The notes beneath the pieces are model-generated. The model was given only the letters and a program-made list of their open reading frames with translations. It was not told where the DNA came from and did not search any database. A program made the translations under genes and the position numbers. Source: Varanus komodoensis (taxonomy: Eukaryota > Chordata > Lepidosauria > Squamata > Varanidae). Taken from it: a stretch of 64,000 nucleotides of DNA. The stretch lies in assembly GCF_004798865.1 (NCBI RefSeq), contig NW_025336480.1, positions 21,594,154 through 21,658,153 on the forward strand, given 5' to 3'. This document shows, piece by piece, positions 32,110 through 43,417 of this stretch. The stretch's first letter is position 1, and each line of letters opens with the position of its first letter.

Positions 32110-33738
32110 ATAATCAAAGGGAAATTCAAGTTTAGATTAAGAATGCCAAAAGACCAACAGGATAATGCATGCTCTGATCAAGAGAAAATAAAGAGAAGAT
32201 GGAAACTATATATGGAAGAACTATACTGAGGGATGAATGATAACAGACTCCTTCAAAGCCAAATCTTGTATGGAAGAACCTGCGGTATCAGAAAGTGATG
32301 TGAAAGCTACTCTGAAAGCACTTGCAAGGAATAAAGCACCCAGAGAAGAGAGAGTTCCAGCAGAACTCTTCCAGGCTGCAGAGACTGAATTGCTCTACCT
32401 CCTAACAAGACCACGCCGACAGATATGGAAAACAAAACAATGACCCACAGACTATTGGGGGAAACATTAAATGTACATTTCAGTCCACCAGAGAGGACAT
32501 GCTAAGGAGTGCAGCATCCATAGGACCATTGCACTAATTTCCCATGTAAGCAAAGTGATGTGTAAGTTGTTGCTAAAAAGAATTTCCCCCATACCCTGTG
32601 GGAAGCGCCAAATGTTCAAGCTCAGTTCTGGAAAGGAAGAGGCATTTCAGGTCATATTGCAGGTATGTTGGCTATGGGAAAACATCAAAGAAGTTCAGAA
32701 GACCAGGCTGCGTGGATCACAAGAACCTATGGATGGTCCCGAAAGAAATGGGTATGTCTTGGCACTTGATGGTAATAGGGCATATTTTGTCTGTATTGCA
32801 GACAGAAAGCTTCTCTTAGGACAGAAAATGGAGAAACAGAAAGACTTCCTGAGGGGAAGAAGCATCAGAAAGAGATGCATTTTATCTCCCTATCTGTTCA
32901 ATCTGTACACAAAACATATCATAAGGAAAGCTGGATTAGGATCAGAAGGAGGAGGAGTGAAAACTGGGGAAGGTACATCAATAATTTAAGATATGCAGAT
33001 AATATCATATTACTGGCAGAAAGCAGCAGTGAATTAAAACAAATCCTGATGAAAGTGGAAGAAAAAAGCACAAAAAACAGGACTACAGCTGGATATTAAG
33101 AAAACAATCATGACTGCAGAGCATTACACAACTTTAATGTCAACAATGAAGAAAGTGAAATTGTGAAAGATTTTGCATACTTTGGCTCAATCATTGTTGC
33201 AAAGGGAGATTGTAACTAAGAAATTAGAAGAAAACTGCAACCTGGAAGGGCAGCAATGAAGGAAATAGAAATGATCGGCAAATGTAAGGACATTTCCCTG
33301 GATACCAGGACCAAGAACATCCACACTATTGTATTTACACTCACTATGTATGAGTGTAAAAGCTGGACAGTGAGGAACAGAGGCAGGAACAAAATGGGTG
33401 CATTAAAATATGGCACTGGAAGGGAACATTGCACATACCATGAACCACATGAACAAGTGGCTCCTAAATCAGGTCAAACTAGGACTTTCCCTGGAAGCAA
33501 ACATTATGGAGTCGATGCTGGTGTAGTTTGGGCACATGATGAGGAGGCAAGAATCACTGGAAAAGACAATCATGCTCAGCAGAAGGAGACCGCATAGGAG
33601 ATGGATCGATTCCATAAGGGAAGCTGCACCCTCTGCGAGAGCGGAGCAGGGCTGACAAGGACAAGGCAATCTGGAGGGCATTCCTTCACAAGGTCACCGT
33701 AAGTCAGCATCAGCTTGATAGCATGTTAACAACAACAA
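32110..33738 (+). mobile_element. BovB/RTE LINE, long broken reverse transcriptase copy
   Basis: In order the segment encodes EKIKRRWKLYMEELY, NKAPREERVPAELFQA and RRQIWKTKQ. These are followed by GHAKECSIHRTIALISHVSK (32,490-32,550), CILSPYLFNLYTKHIIRKAG (about 32,875-32,935) and the catalytic region INNLRYADNIILLAES. Next come FAYFGSII and ITMYECKSWTVRN-like words (33,170-33,380) and the C-terminal region RQESLEKTIML. The 3' end reads AGGTCACCGTAAGTCAGCAT, CAGCTTGATAGCATG, TTAACAACAACA. The active-site YADD is YADN here (32,992-33,003). The endonuclease is absent, and at least five frame breaks are needed to read through, so the copy is inactive. RTE elements of this kind supply the machinery for Sauria SINEs. 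Confidence 0.85.
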
Positions 33739-33739
33739 A

Positions 33740-35450
33740 ATTCCTAAAGCATCACATGTGCAGTTAACACTTGGACAGATCAGCATGTCTTTTTTTTCTC
33801 TTTGGAAGCTGAGAAACATCAGTGAAATTTTCCTTTGCTGTCTCCATTTTAACTTCATGAAAAAATTTTTGAAAGGAAAATCACTGGCCTTCCTTCACCC
33901 ACTTTCTTTCGGGTCGTGATGAATCTGCCCAAAAGAAAGGTGGCACTTTTCTGCTGTGGATGCAGAGTAGGAGAGCAAGAACCCTTTCTGCTGCTATCTG
34001 AAGATGCAGGGTGTGAGCATTCCCTGGAGAAGCAAGGGAGCAAGCCTGTGTTTTCCTTTGCTCATCTGCTTAGATAAGACATTTTTTCATCTGCTAAATA
34101 CGGACTGTATGCAATGACTATATCCCAGACACCCAAATAAATAGAGAATATGTATTGCCTGTATCGATGCACTGACAGTGGTCCTTGCAGACTTAGAGCG
34201 GCACAGCCTAGTGCCAAGTGGTATTTTCATGAAACACCAGTTATCCCGGGCTTCAGCTGACTACACAGTTTTGCAGGGCTCTCGTATACAGCCTGCTCAC
34301 CATCAGAGAAATTATGAGCAGGGTCTTCAAGGGCTGTATTTGAATCAGTGCTAAGAAGGGCTCTCCTGCTCCATCGACATGCACGACTACCAATGCCCAC
34401 TCACAAAAGGGTTTTTAGGTCACCGTCCTACATGCGTTTAGACAAAAAGTAGCTCCGCCACCCCAGCATTCCCCAGCCAGCATGAGAGTGAGAGGACCTT
34501 TCTCTGTCTGAAGAGAGGGGATTTTTTCTGTCCAAACAGGTGCTCTTCATTCGGTCAGGGCCCGAGAACGTAACCATGGCCTGCTATCTCATCGGGCTCA
34601 TGCAGTTCCAAGATCAGCGGGTGCAGCACAGCTGCATGCCGAGTGCCGCTTTCTCCAGCTTGGGATCCTGCAACTCCTACCGTTCCCAGCTCACAGTGGC
34701 TATTTTGTTGGGGAAGATAGGAATTGCAGTGCAGCACATCTGGGAGGCACCAGTGTGCGGAAGGGTAGCCTAGGGCGCCAGGACTACTGTAAGGCTTCTG
34801 GATGCCCTCTTTGGTTTGCAGAGATAAACAGAAGACTCTGAAAGAGTCGCTATGATATAATCCGGTGTCCCTCCACAATATATCCTCATGCTCTGTCACA
34901 TCACTGTGCCTAAAGGAAGCATTATTACAGCTTAACTCTCATTTACGACACCAGTCTTCCCCGGCTGGGTGCCCACATGTACCAGACTGCCAGGGCCCCA
35001 GTGGCTGGGGATGATGAAGGGATGTCCGACGCATTGGAGGGCACCAGGCTGAAGAAGGAGGCTGGCTGCTGAAATTAGGGGGCTATGGTGGTGGTGCAGT
35101 GGTCTGAATGGATCCTCTGAAGCAGTATTCTCAGCACTGCAAGTGGGTCACATCAGCTGGCTCTCAAATGCCTGGGAGTCAGATAGTAGGTCACCAGCAC
35201 CTTCTGTTTCAGACACGCTGCGCGGCAGTGGACGCATAGAACCCTAACCGAGGTTTGCTGAAAGGTCTAAAGATGCAAATCCTGTTCACCAATGCGGGTG
35301 GGGAAGCGTTGCCAGTTTTTTCCAGCTCATTGAGATTCAGGCCTCAACGCAGGCCCTGCAAGCCTGTTCAGGCTCATGTATACATATGAGCATGCCTGAG
35401 GATAGCATGTGGACCCATGGAACATTATTTGCACTTCATTTCACTTGCTT
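33740..35450. other. Unique non-coding stretch
   Basis: No element was recognised. A brief CCCCAGCATTCCCCAGCCAG at 34,461-34,480 recalls the MITE-like family but is too short to call. Frames of 62-114 codons overlap on both strands around 34,540-34,900 and match nothing known. Confidence 0.4.
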
Positions 35451-35559
35451 TGAGAGAGGATTGCAGTCAGAAATGGCCAGATCAACAGACCCGTATGCAG
35501 GGAGGGAGCAGAGAGAGCGGAGAAGATTTCATTCCGGAGAAAAACTGGCAGCTGGGCTG

Positions 35560-36030
35560 TAGCGACTAAAGACAGGGCTTTCTCACTAGTAGGAGTTTTT
35601 GCAGGTGTGGAGCTGTTAAAAATAAAAAATGGGGCACCTGGGACCAGACATGATAGAGGCAGCATGCAAAATTATATATGGTGTGGAGAAAATGGACAGG
35701 GAAAGCTTTTTAATACTAGAATCTGGGGTCATGCCATAAGGTTGTTTGGTAAGAGATCCTGTACAGGTAAATGAAAGCCCTTCTTCACACAGATGTGATG
35801 GCCATCAATTTGGATGGCTCTGAAAGGGGATTCAAGATATTCCAGAGGGCTATCAGTGACTGCTGGCCTTGATGACTCTGTGGCGTCTCCAGTACCAGAG
35901 GCAGTATGTCTATTAATGCTGGTCCTCTGGGAATACGACTGGTCACACTTGTGGGCTCCCAGAGCGGCCGATTAGCCACGGTGTGAACAGAGTACTGGAG
36001 GAGATGGACTGTGGCTCTTCTTTTGCCCTT
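35560..36030 (+). mobile_element. CR1-type LINE 3' region
   Basis: ATGATAGAGGCAGCATGCAA, GTGTGGAGAAAATGGACAGG and CTAGAATCTGGGGTCATGCC are followed by TTCTTCACACAGATGTGATG, GGCCATCAATTTGGATGGC, CAGTACCAGAGGCAGTATG and GGTGTGAACAGAGTACTGGA. This is the CR1-family coding end and 3' UTR in the right order. The 80 bases before it (GACTAAAGACAGGGCTTTCT) look like an L2 coding scrap. The terminal repeat is missing. Confidence 0.75.
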
Positions 36031-36109
36031 GTACTCTTAATGGTTGTGCAACCTGCCAGCCAGCCTACCATGGAGCTACACAACAAACAGCCACTGGTTA
36101 ATTCTAGCG

Positions 36110-36124
36110 AAAAAAAAAAAAAAA
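36110..36124. repeat. (A)15 run
   Basis: Fifteen A residues follow TAGCG, with no adjacent element body recognised on the 5' side. Confidence 0.9.
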
Positions 36125-37115
36125 GTTTGGATGCTTCCTAAACAATACAGAACTGGGAATGTATGAGGCAGCTCTGCTGGTCCCAGGTGCTCCATCTTCC
36201 CCATCTGGATCTGGGCCTGAAGGAGCAAGGAAAGGTGTGGGTGCCTGACAGGTGAGCTGTAAGTTGGAGATGCTGTGCAGCATCTTTACTGGCCATGGGG
36301 CAAGTCTGTTAAGTCTGAACTTCTGGTTTGCTGGCTTTGTGGTGCTTGAGCCAACAAGTGATAGCGTTAACTTGGATCCTAAATAAGATATTGACTTGAT
36401 TCATAAAGCAAAGGCATTTAACTGTTGTTAGACCAGCATTTGTGATTTTAAACAAATCCTGGTTAAGACTATGTCTTTGAAATTAGTTTGAAGGGGCCTG
36501 CCAACTTCTCCTACAGCATCTTGAAGCAAATGACTTCCAAATTCTATTTGGTGGTCCGTGTTGCTTGTACAGGAAGGCCTGCCCTGAACCTCTCACACAG
36601 TAGGGAGGTACGCCCTCCTCTCTTTGCTTTTTGTCCTAACCTTAACTGTAATGCAGTGCTACCTTACAGGTTTGTTGTAAGGCATAGCAAGGCACTGCGC
36701 GTGAAACACTTCAAGCTCTTGTTGGGGAAAAGAGGGGATTAGTCTTTTTGTTCTGGAGGATTGCCAGTCAGTAATAAACGCATCCCCTCACATTTCCTGG
36801 AAGGCAGCCGTGCTCTCTCAGACATGCCCTTCAGTTAAGTAAGCTGTGCCGAGAGTGTCAAATGTGTCATGCCATGTCCCGAGGGATTTCTTCCGGGCTG
36901 GTTTAACCAAGAAAATGCACATCTTTTATTACCTTTGCTTGAACACATTAGCTCCTTTCTTTTCAAACAATGCTGTATGGTTGAGGAGACTTGGAACATT
37001 CCAGACAAGTGTCTGCAAAAACATCTCTGGATCAGTGACTGTGATCACCAACTAGGTAATTTGTTTGATTAGAGCATCCGTCTAAGACAAAGGAAGTGTA
37101 GTGGAGTGAGGCAGC
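36125..37115. other. Unique non-coding stretch
   Basis: Apart from the possible MIR scrap, this is single-copy. The region 36,840-37,070 is balanced and repeat-free, with a small stem CAGACA-AGTG-TGTCTG-like word near 37,001. No exon was recognised. Confidence 0.35.
36655..36722 (+). mobile_element. Possible MIR-type ancient SINE scrap
   Basis: CTACCTTACAGGTTTGTTGT, AAGGCATAGCAAGGCACTGC and GTGAAACACTTCAAGCTCTT resemble the MIR-like segment 'ctacctcatagggttgttgtgagga...gtaaagcgcttag'. A 3' piece of a tRNA-derived SINE of another family would look similar. This is a weak call. Confidence 0.25.
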
Positions 37116-37119
37116 CGCT

Positions 37120-37640
37120 GGTCTCATTTACAGGTCTGGAGATGCATGTAGAAGCTATTACAAGTGGCCTTTCACCCCGGCCACCCTCAGGTGAAACGGC
37201 TTTTGCCCAGTCACCTCCTGTTAGCCTTAGTCAAATGACAGGCTTGGGGGAGCTGGCGCAGCGATGGTGACTTGCCGATTGTTAATCATACCGACAATAT
37301 CAGAACCAGGGGCCCAGCCCGGAGCTACGCAGATGCAAAGGCAGGCGGATTTGAGCAAGAATGGGTTTTCAGGCTTATTATGGAGATAGTGTTACTTACA
37401 ACAAATCTGTCTGCAGATCTGGGGCTATGGAGATAAAAGCCTTCGGGGTGGAAATGTCAGAGGCTTGAGTGTATTTATGTATACGGTAACCATAAATAAT
37501 GACGCCACGCCACTAATTGTAGGGCATATTTATTCTGCATAAGTTACTCCCCACATTAACAGAGTTGTTAAAAAGCAGCATTTTGCTCCGGGAACATTCC
37601 TCTTTTATTTCATGCAATTATAAATGTGGATTCTACTGAG
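37120..37640. promoter_or_regulatory. Candidate conserved non-coding element
   Basis: Across about 520 bases there are no mobile-element words, no simple repeats and no long frame. The sequence has even base usage and dense factor-site-like words: TCAAATGACAGG (TALE-type TGACAG), TTGTTAATCATA, CATAAATAATGACGCC and GGGAACATTCC. This texture is typical of vertebrate developmental enhancers, but conservation cannot be judged from one sequence. Confidence 0.3.
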
Positions 37641-38040
37641 GATCCATGGGCTGGAGGAGGAATATGGAAAGAAAAGATTAACAATTATGTTGACCTAAGA
37701 GATAGAAGTGACTACAGAGCTAGGGAAATTCCGGGAGTTCAGTGACAAAAAGCCTCCCCCCTCCCCCATTCTCTCCTTTCAACGGTTTTAAATGTGTATA
37801 CTTCAATTAGTTTGGGATGTTTCAGGGAGGGAGTTGCTTTTAAATTAACCAATAGGAAGCTACTGGCAGACTTAAATTATCATGGTATTTGGTATTGATT
37901 TGAGCTACTGGGTACTCTTTTTCTTAAGAGAAAGTAGAAGAGAGAATGCCTTCACTGAATCAGTCAAAAGTGAAAACTTTCAGAAATATCTTTCCCAGTT
38001 CTGCGCAGGTTCCTTACAGCTGCAGCATCCTGAGAGTTGG
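37641..38040. other. Unique non-coding stretch
   Basis: There is a short C-rich run near 37,755-37,768, and otherwise nothing recognised. Confidence 0.35.
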
Positions 38041-38044
38041 GCTG

Positions 38045-38175
38045 CTGTGGCACAAATGAGGAAGAATGTTGTGGCACCCTAAGGATGGCTGCATTTGTCA
38101 CAGCATAAGCTTCTGTGGTGTAGTGGATACATCCTCAGAGGTATGCTGTCTATCCACAGATGATAAGTGTAGGGG
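38045..38175. repeat. Interspersed repeat scrap of uncertain class
   Basis: GTTGTGGCACCCTAAGGATG, CACAGCATAAGCTTCTGTGG and GTAGTGGATACATCCTCAGA recall a widespread reptile repeat: 'tgtggcaccttaaagactaac...ggcataagctttcgtgg...ccacttcatcaga'. I know the words but not the element's class with certainty. Confidence 0.4.
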
Positions 38176-38344
38176 AAAATGGTCAACTATGGAGCAAATG
38201 GCCACAAAAGGTGAACAATCATCACAGTCAGTGATGATTCCTTGTACCCTGTGAAGCATGAGCATCAGAGGGGCATCTTGGCCTCTCACAATAAATGTCA
38301 CCGTGTGAATCAGTCTTTCTGTTTAGCTTGTGCATGCTTACACT

Positions 38345-38578
38345 GAGAGCCAGGGTGGTGTATTGGCTGGGAGTGTGGGGCTGGGACTCAGGTGACCCGG
38401 GTTTTGGCTTGGCCGTGGAGCCAACTGGGTGACTTTGAGCCAGTCATGGACCCTCAGCCCAACGTACCTCACAGGTTGGTAGTTGTGGGGAGAAGATTGA
38501 GAGCAGCAGGAGGAGAACGATGTAAGCCGCTTTGAGTTCCTTGTAAGAATAAGGCAGGATATAAATCTAACAAAGAAA
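38345..38578 (+). mobile_element. Sauria SINE, full-length
   Basis: The head reads GAGCCAGGGTGGTGTATTGG and CAGGTGACCCGGGTTTTGGC, with the B box altered. The body reads GAGCCAGTCATGGACCCTC, ACGTACCTCACAGGTTGGT and TGGGGAGAAGATTG. The 3' end reads GATGTAAGCCGCTTTGAGTT and AGGCAGGATATAAATC. It is close in sequence to the copy at 24.4 kb. Confidence 0.93.
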
Positions 38579-38579
38579 G

Positions 38580-41500
38580 CTTTACACAGAATTGCCTCAG
38601 AATGTGCTTTTTGATTTCCATGGCCATTTGGCCCCATGATTTACATGTTTTTTTCCATAGCACATGAAAGCATGTGTGGTTGTGTGAAGATAGTGTGTGT
38701 GCACGAAGATAGCACTCCTGTATCTGCTGAGGGGGACTTTCCCTAGGCCAATAAGGTTTATACTCAATCAGTGAATCGGGCTGTGGGCTGCATAATCTCT
38801 CCCATCAAGTTCAGCACCAGCCTGTGGCGCCTCCCTGGGTCAATGCCCAGCCCCTGGAGTCTCCCCCGTTGTTGTCGTCAATTTGAAATCAGAGAAAATG
38901 GGGAGGAGCCATTCTGCCGTGTGCTGCTCCACTTCCTAATGGCAGCATGAAGAAAAGGTGGTATAAGATCAGCTCACAGAGATGGGCTTGAGCACGACAC
39001 ATACGGGCAGCAGGCGACTGGTCAAGCTACGTAACTTCATGACTTAATCCAACCCATGGATGAAGGGAAAGGGAGGGTTTGCTCTCAGGATATCTCACGC
39101 ACGTCAAGGAACAGGAAGTCAATCTCTCTTTCCAAGACGGAAAAGGGCCCTTCCCTGTCAAGGCTGGAAGAGGTGAGGTTAAGAAAATGTTTGATAATTC
39201 ACTTAACTGGTTTCCAAGCCAGCAAATCAGTCAAGCTTTGGATTGCAGGCTGGTGTCCACAGAGGGCAAACAGTGCCTGGCGTGATTTTGGAGGTGACAG
39301 CCAGCCTTGGGGAAGGTGCCGCTGCGGTGACATTCTTAGCTTTGGGGAGGGTTCATGCACTGCCTGGCTCACAATTACCCCTTGGAGGGCAGTTTAAGGC
39401 AGAAAGAGTTGCAAAGCTAATGGAAGTTAACTATTCATCTGTTGTGCAGTCATGTGTTCTTAAAAGCACATTTCCATATTTTGCCAGCTCTCGGGCTGCT
39501 TCTGAACTCTAATCGAATTCAGGCTATACAAATACATTAGAAAAGCAGAGTCCTAGGCCTCATTAGAGGAACCTGCTTCATAAAGCAGAAAAATCAAAAC
39601 ACACAACGCAGGTCATACAGCAAAGGAAACAAATAGAGAGAAGACATCTTTTCCTGGTGCTATCAGAGATTATAAAACCAAAATGATTTAACACACAGGT
39701 TGCCTCAGACTGTTTGAAGGTACAAGTGAATGCAGTTGCCTTTTGATAAATCCTAATTCTACATAACTAGGCTCAAGACATTGCCTTTGATCTGTCTGTT
39801 GTGATGATATGGATTGCACTCTCTCCACATTGAACAAAGGGCATTGGTTTTCATGCAACACAGATCAGTTCAGAGAGGGACCCTCTAGTAATGCGTTGGT
39901 TTCATGGAAGTTAAAAGCAGCCACCAGACCCTTTCCTTGGTATCCATTCTAGATTTTTGCGGCATGACCCAGGAAGGGAGGAGATGGTACATGTACAGAT
40001 GGGACAGTACAACACTGTGGGCCCACAGAAAAACATAGTATACAGGTTCCCAGTAAAGAGAACACCAGATAATGGAATAGTCCACTTAATAAAGAAATCC
40101 TTTGTTACATTGTGGATTCTTATTATTGAAATCATTCCCATTCATATACAGTTTGACTCACAGAACATTGTTTTGTTCATTCTCTGCGTTTCTAATACAC
40201 TTCGTCATTTCCTGAAACTGGAAAATATAACTGAAATATATCTAATATATTGCACTACATAGAAATACAATATAGGCTGTGAGCTGTTTAAAGATTAAAC
40301 TCTTGGTCTCTTGCAGCCACACATGTTCTCTACCAATGAAATAGTTCATTTCCATCATATGCCTTCCAGTAAAAGGAAAGATTTAACTGAGTTCTGCATA
40401 ATCTCGCCCACGAAGCAGCCATGATACAGGTGAGGATGCACCAAGAGAGTGGAACTGGTGTGGCAGAGTCCCTGCGCATCTGAAGCTGGACAACTCCCCC
40501 GCCATACTTACAGTAATGGAATTCAGAGTGGACTTGCACAGAAAACGTTTTATAACACGCACACTCTTTTGACGATGGGCGACCCATCTCTCCTGGCGAT
40601 TTGTGTAGGGTAGATTTGGGCGTGGTCAGTCCCGCATCTAAAGTGAACCAGAGAATCTCTGCCAGTTTATGATCCGAGAGCACAATAGGCAAGATGCTTT
40701 CTTCAGTTGTCACCTGGCATACGATTCCTTGCATACGCTTAATTCCTTTCTAGATGCCGTGCCATAAGTGTTAGTATTTCCCTAGCCATGGCAAGAGAGC
40801 TGCACTAGAAAAGCCAAGTGACACAACTAACACCCCAGTTGTTTCATGCATCAGAACTCCCGCTTCTCAAATATAGTGTGATGATGAATAACACTTCTGG
40901 GTGCTGAGAATGCATTCTATTAACAGGTTTGCTTTTCCATCACTTTAAGCAGTCTCTGATTAAAATAGCATCTTTCTTGGCAATACTTCTATTGCTGGGG
41001 TGTAATACTCGGAATTGCAACTGAGTTTTAAAAAAATCCTTCAGCTTGAAAGGCTTTTTGGATTTTTGTTTATTGCAACTCTAAAGTATGTTAATTTCTA
41101 TTTTCACATATAAAGTCAAACTGTTTTAAAGCTTATTTTATAAGCTGATCCTATTTGGAGCAATATATCTGCTGGAGATGCAAATCTTCATGGCGATACC
41201 ACTGCAGCATCTTGTTTTATGTTCGATGCTGATTTCTCTGCCTTGCTTAACATTTTTTGGCCATTGTGCAGAGAACTGGCGTGGTCTTCCTTCAGCACTT
41301 TCCTGCCCTAGAGCGCAACTGTTCAAGACGTGAAGCAGCTTACACTACACTGGTTAAGGGTAGGACCCAGACAACCCATCTTTGAATCAAGTTGTACTCT
41401 GCGCCGTGTGTACTCAGCATCATCACTGGCTACTTGATCTGTGCTGCTTCAGAGTCCCATGTTTGGGACTCTGTTCCCCTGTGCCAAGAAACAAAAACAG

Positions 41501-41900
41501 AATTTCCACCCACAGAAGAAATCAGGGCTAGATCCTGAGATGCTAGTAGTGGACAGGTTAGAAAAGCTTTTAATAAATAAAAAAAAAGAATAGATCCTCT
41601 CCTGACTATATGTTTGTTTTATAGGTACTAGCACATGTGCATGTGAGCTCGTGTGTGTGCATGGGCATGTATGGAAACTGTTCAAATACGTGATTACTCA
41701 CCTTCAGTCCAAATGACACACTTCAACAAGAGGAAAAAAAATAGGAAAAATGCCAATTTTCCACATTTTCCTTAAACGTTTCCTTAAGTTCTTCCTTCTC
41801 TTCCACTCTGCTCTGCCCCACCAACAAATTTATCTAGGCAAGAACAGCAGCGCCTCCTTCTGCCAATCATGTAGCTTGTCTCTCCTGTTTTGTTAGTTCA
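38580..41900. other. Long repeat-poor stretch
   Basis: Over 3.3 kb no LINE, SINE or MITE was recognised, unusually clean for this window. The minus-strand frame at 40,330-40,734 (134 codons) has even composition but no domain I recognise, and no support from splice sites. The parts around 39,400-39,700 and 41,000-41,150 have balanced composition. Confidence 0.35.
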
Positions 41901-41902
41901 TC

Positions 41903-41930
41903 CCACACCCTAACCCTAAGCCTAACCCAA
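41903..41930. repeat. Short telomere-like CCCTAA run
   Basis: CACCCTAACCCTAAGCCTAA followed by CCC gives three near-perfect CCCTAA units immediately before a CR1 3' fragment. With only three units this may be chance or a capture at an insertion site. Confidence 0.5.
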
Positions 41931-41931
41931 A

Positions 41932-42152
41932 TTCAGGCTGGACATCAGGAAAAGCTTCCTTACTGTCAGAGCAATATGACAGTGGAAACAGCTCCTCAGA
42001 GAGGTGTTGGGCTCTCCCACACTAGAGACATTCAAGATGGAACTGGACAGCCACCTGAGTGGGATGGCGTAAACTGGTGTCCTGCAACAGCAAGGAGTTG
42101 GGCTTGATAGCCTTCATGACTCCTTCCAACTCTACTATTCTATGATTCTATC
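41932..42152 (+). mobile_element. CR1 LINE 3' end
   Basis: ATTCAGGCTGGACATCAGGA, AAAGCTTCCTTACTGTCAGA, GGAAACAGCTCCTCAGAGAG and ACTGGACAGCCACCTGAGTG lead to CTTCCAACTCTACTATTCTA and the tail TGATTCTAT. It is close to the copies at 18.0 and 53.3 kb. Only the last 220 bases are present, the usual severe 5' truncation. Confidence 0.93.
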
Positions 42153-42171
42153 GCAGAAACCAAGTCTGGGC

Positions 42172-42262
42172 CCTAATATTTATTTATTTATTTAGTAAAC
42201 TTCTATGCCGCCCCATTCGCCGAAAGGTATTCCAGATACCTTTCATCTGCATTATTAATGAC
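42172..42262 (-). mobile_element. L2-type tail, reversed
   Basis: TATTTATTTATTTATTTAGT, AAACTTCTATGCCGCCCCAT and TCGCCGAAAGGTATTCCAGA are a reversed L2 end: the AATA tail, then 'ttctatgccgcccc', then the Gly/Cys-poor stem region. The same words occur at 57,950. Confidence 0.65.
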
Positions 42263-42499
42263 ATTAATTACTTATAGGCAGCTATATTCATTTACAGGAC
42301 AAGGACAGGTCCCAATAAAAGCAATCGTTTTTAATGATTAAGCACAGTGACTTGCTTAACCCTTTCTACTAGGTGTTTTGCTTTATGGGTTTTTTCAGGG
42401 AAGATTTGATCCTGGATTGGTACAGTCAAGTTTTTTTCTGTAGACAGACGGTTCACATATAGGGTTAAAAACATTCTAGGACAAAATATTACCAAAAGG

Positions 42500-43012
42500 A
42501 TGTTTGTAGGGGCCAAATGTCCAGAAAATTTAACACCAGCATTACACTGGCTGTATCAGCTGCGCTGGCTACCTGTTCCTTCCAGGGCTAGGGAACAAAG
42601 CAGTGGTTGACTTTAAAGGCATACTGGGCCTTGTACTATGTTATTTCAAGGACTGGCTGAGCTCATACCAAACTGCCCAAGCTTTAAAATTGATCTCTAC
42701 CATCAGATTGGTGAGCACTAGAGAAGGACCTTCCCAAGAGGAGGCCCATCTCTTTGGAACGCTCTCCCACTAGATGGCCATCTTTTGTTGGACTCAAATT
42801 GACATTAAGACCTCTTTGTTTCACTCTGTCATCTATTAAAAGTGATGTGTGTTTGCTTTGAACTGTTTTAGAATACTCCTGTTTTTAGGGTTTTTTAATA
42901 ATTGGTGGGCTTTATTTATAACTTTTCAAAAGTTGTTTATAGACTTTGTTATCTTTTTAAAGCTGTGTTGGAATGGCTTTGCTTTAAAAATGGTAAATGA
43001 ATAAATAAATAC
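42500..43012 (+). mobile_element. L2-clade LINE 3' end with coding remnant
   Basis: The coding part reads GAKCPENLTPALHWLYQLRW at 42,510-42,570, with the family's L-H-W-L-P-V type motif here as LRWLPVPSRARE. It continues with EAHLFGTLSH and a TSLFH word at about 42,810. A T-rich 3' UTR follows (GAACTGTTTTAGAATACTCC), and the end is AAATGGTAAATGAATAAATA. Stops and frameshifts separate the coding blocks. Confidence 0.8.
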
Positions 43013-43014
43013 TC

Positions 43015-43415
43015 CACACCTGGTGTACAAGTCAGGAGTTATAAGGAACAGGATAGTGTCCTCCTTTTCATCTGTCCAACTTGCATGTGTCTGGCCTCTG
43101 CTGTCCATTTATTCCATGTGAACTCAGATTCGAAGGTTTTGTTTCTCAGCCTGATAGAAGCAGTAAGCTCTTTTCGAAACTGAGCAAGAAGCATATTTAA
43201 AAGCTTCACATGTTGCCACTTACTAATTACATCCGGTACAGGAGCAGTTAAGCTTCTTCTTCACCCCCACAGTATTCTCACTGGGTCCTTTTAATTTTTT
43301 CCTCTTTATTACAGACAGCAAATATAATTACACAACACATAAGAACAGCTTACATTAACCCCCTCTGTAAAAAAAGAAAGAAAGAAGATCAGCCTTTACC
43401 TCAGAGGCATATTAG
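43015..43415. other. Unique non-coding stretch
   Basis: Apart from an AAAGAAAGAAAGAAG purine run near 43,371-43,387, nothing was recognised. Confidence 0.4.
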
Positions 43416-43417
43416 CA

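Noticed and set aside
40330-40734. 134-codon minus-strand frame in a repeat-poor stretch
   Set aside because: The composition is even and therefore tempting, but I recognise no family and see no acceptor or donor pairing. Kept only as part of the unique stretch.
41903-41930. True interstitial telomere array
   Set aside because: Only three imperfect units are present, far fewer than a real interstitial telomeric site.
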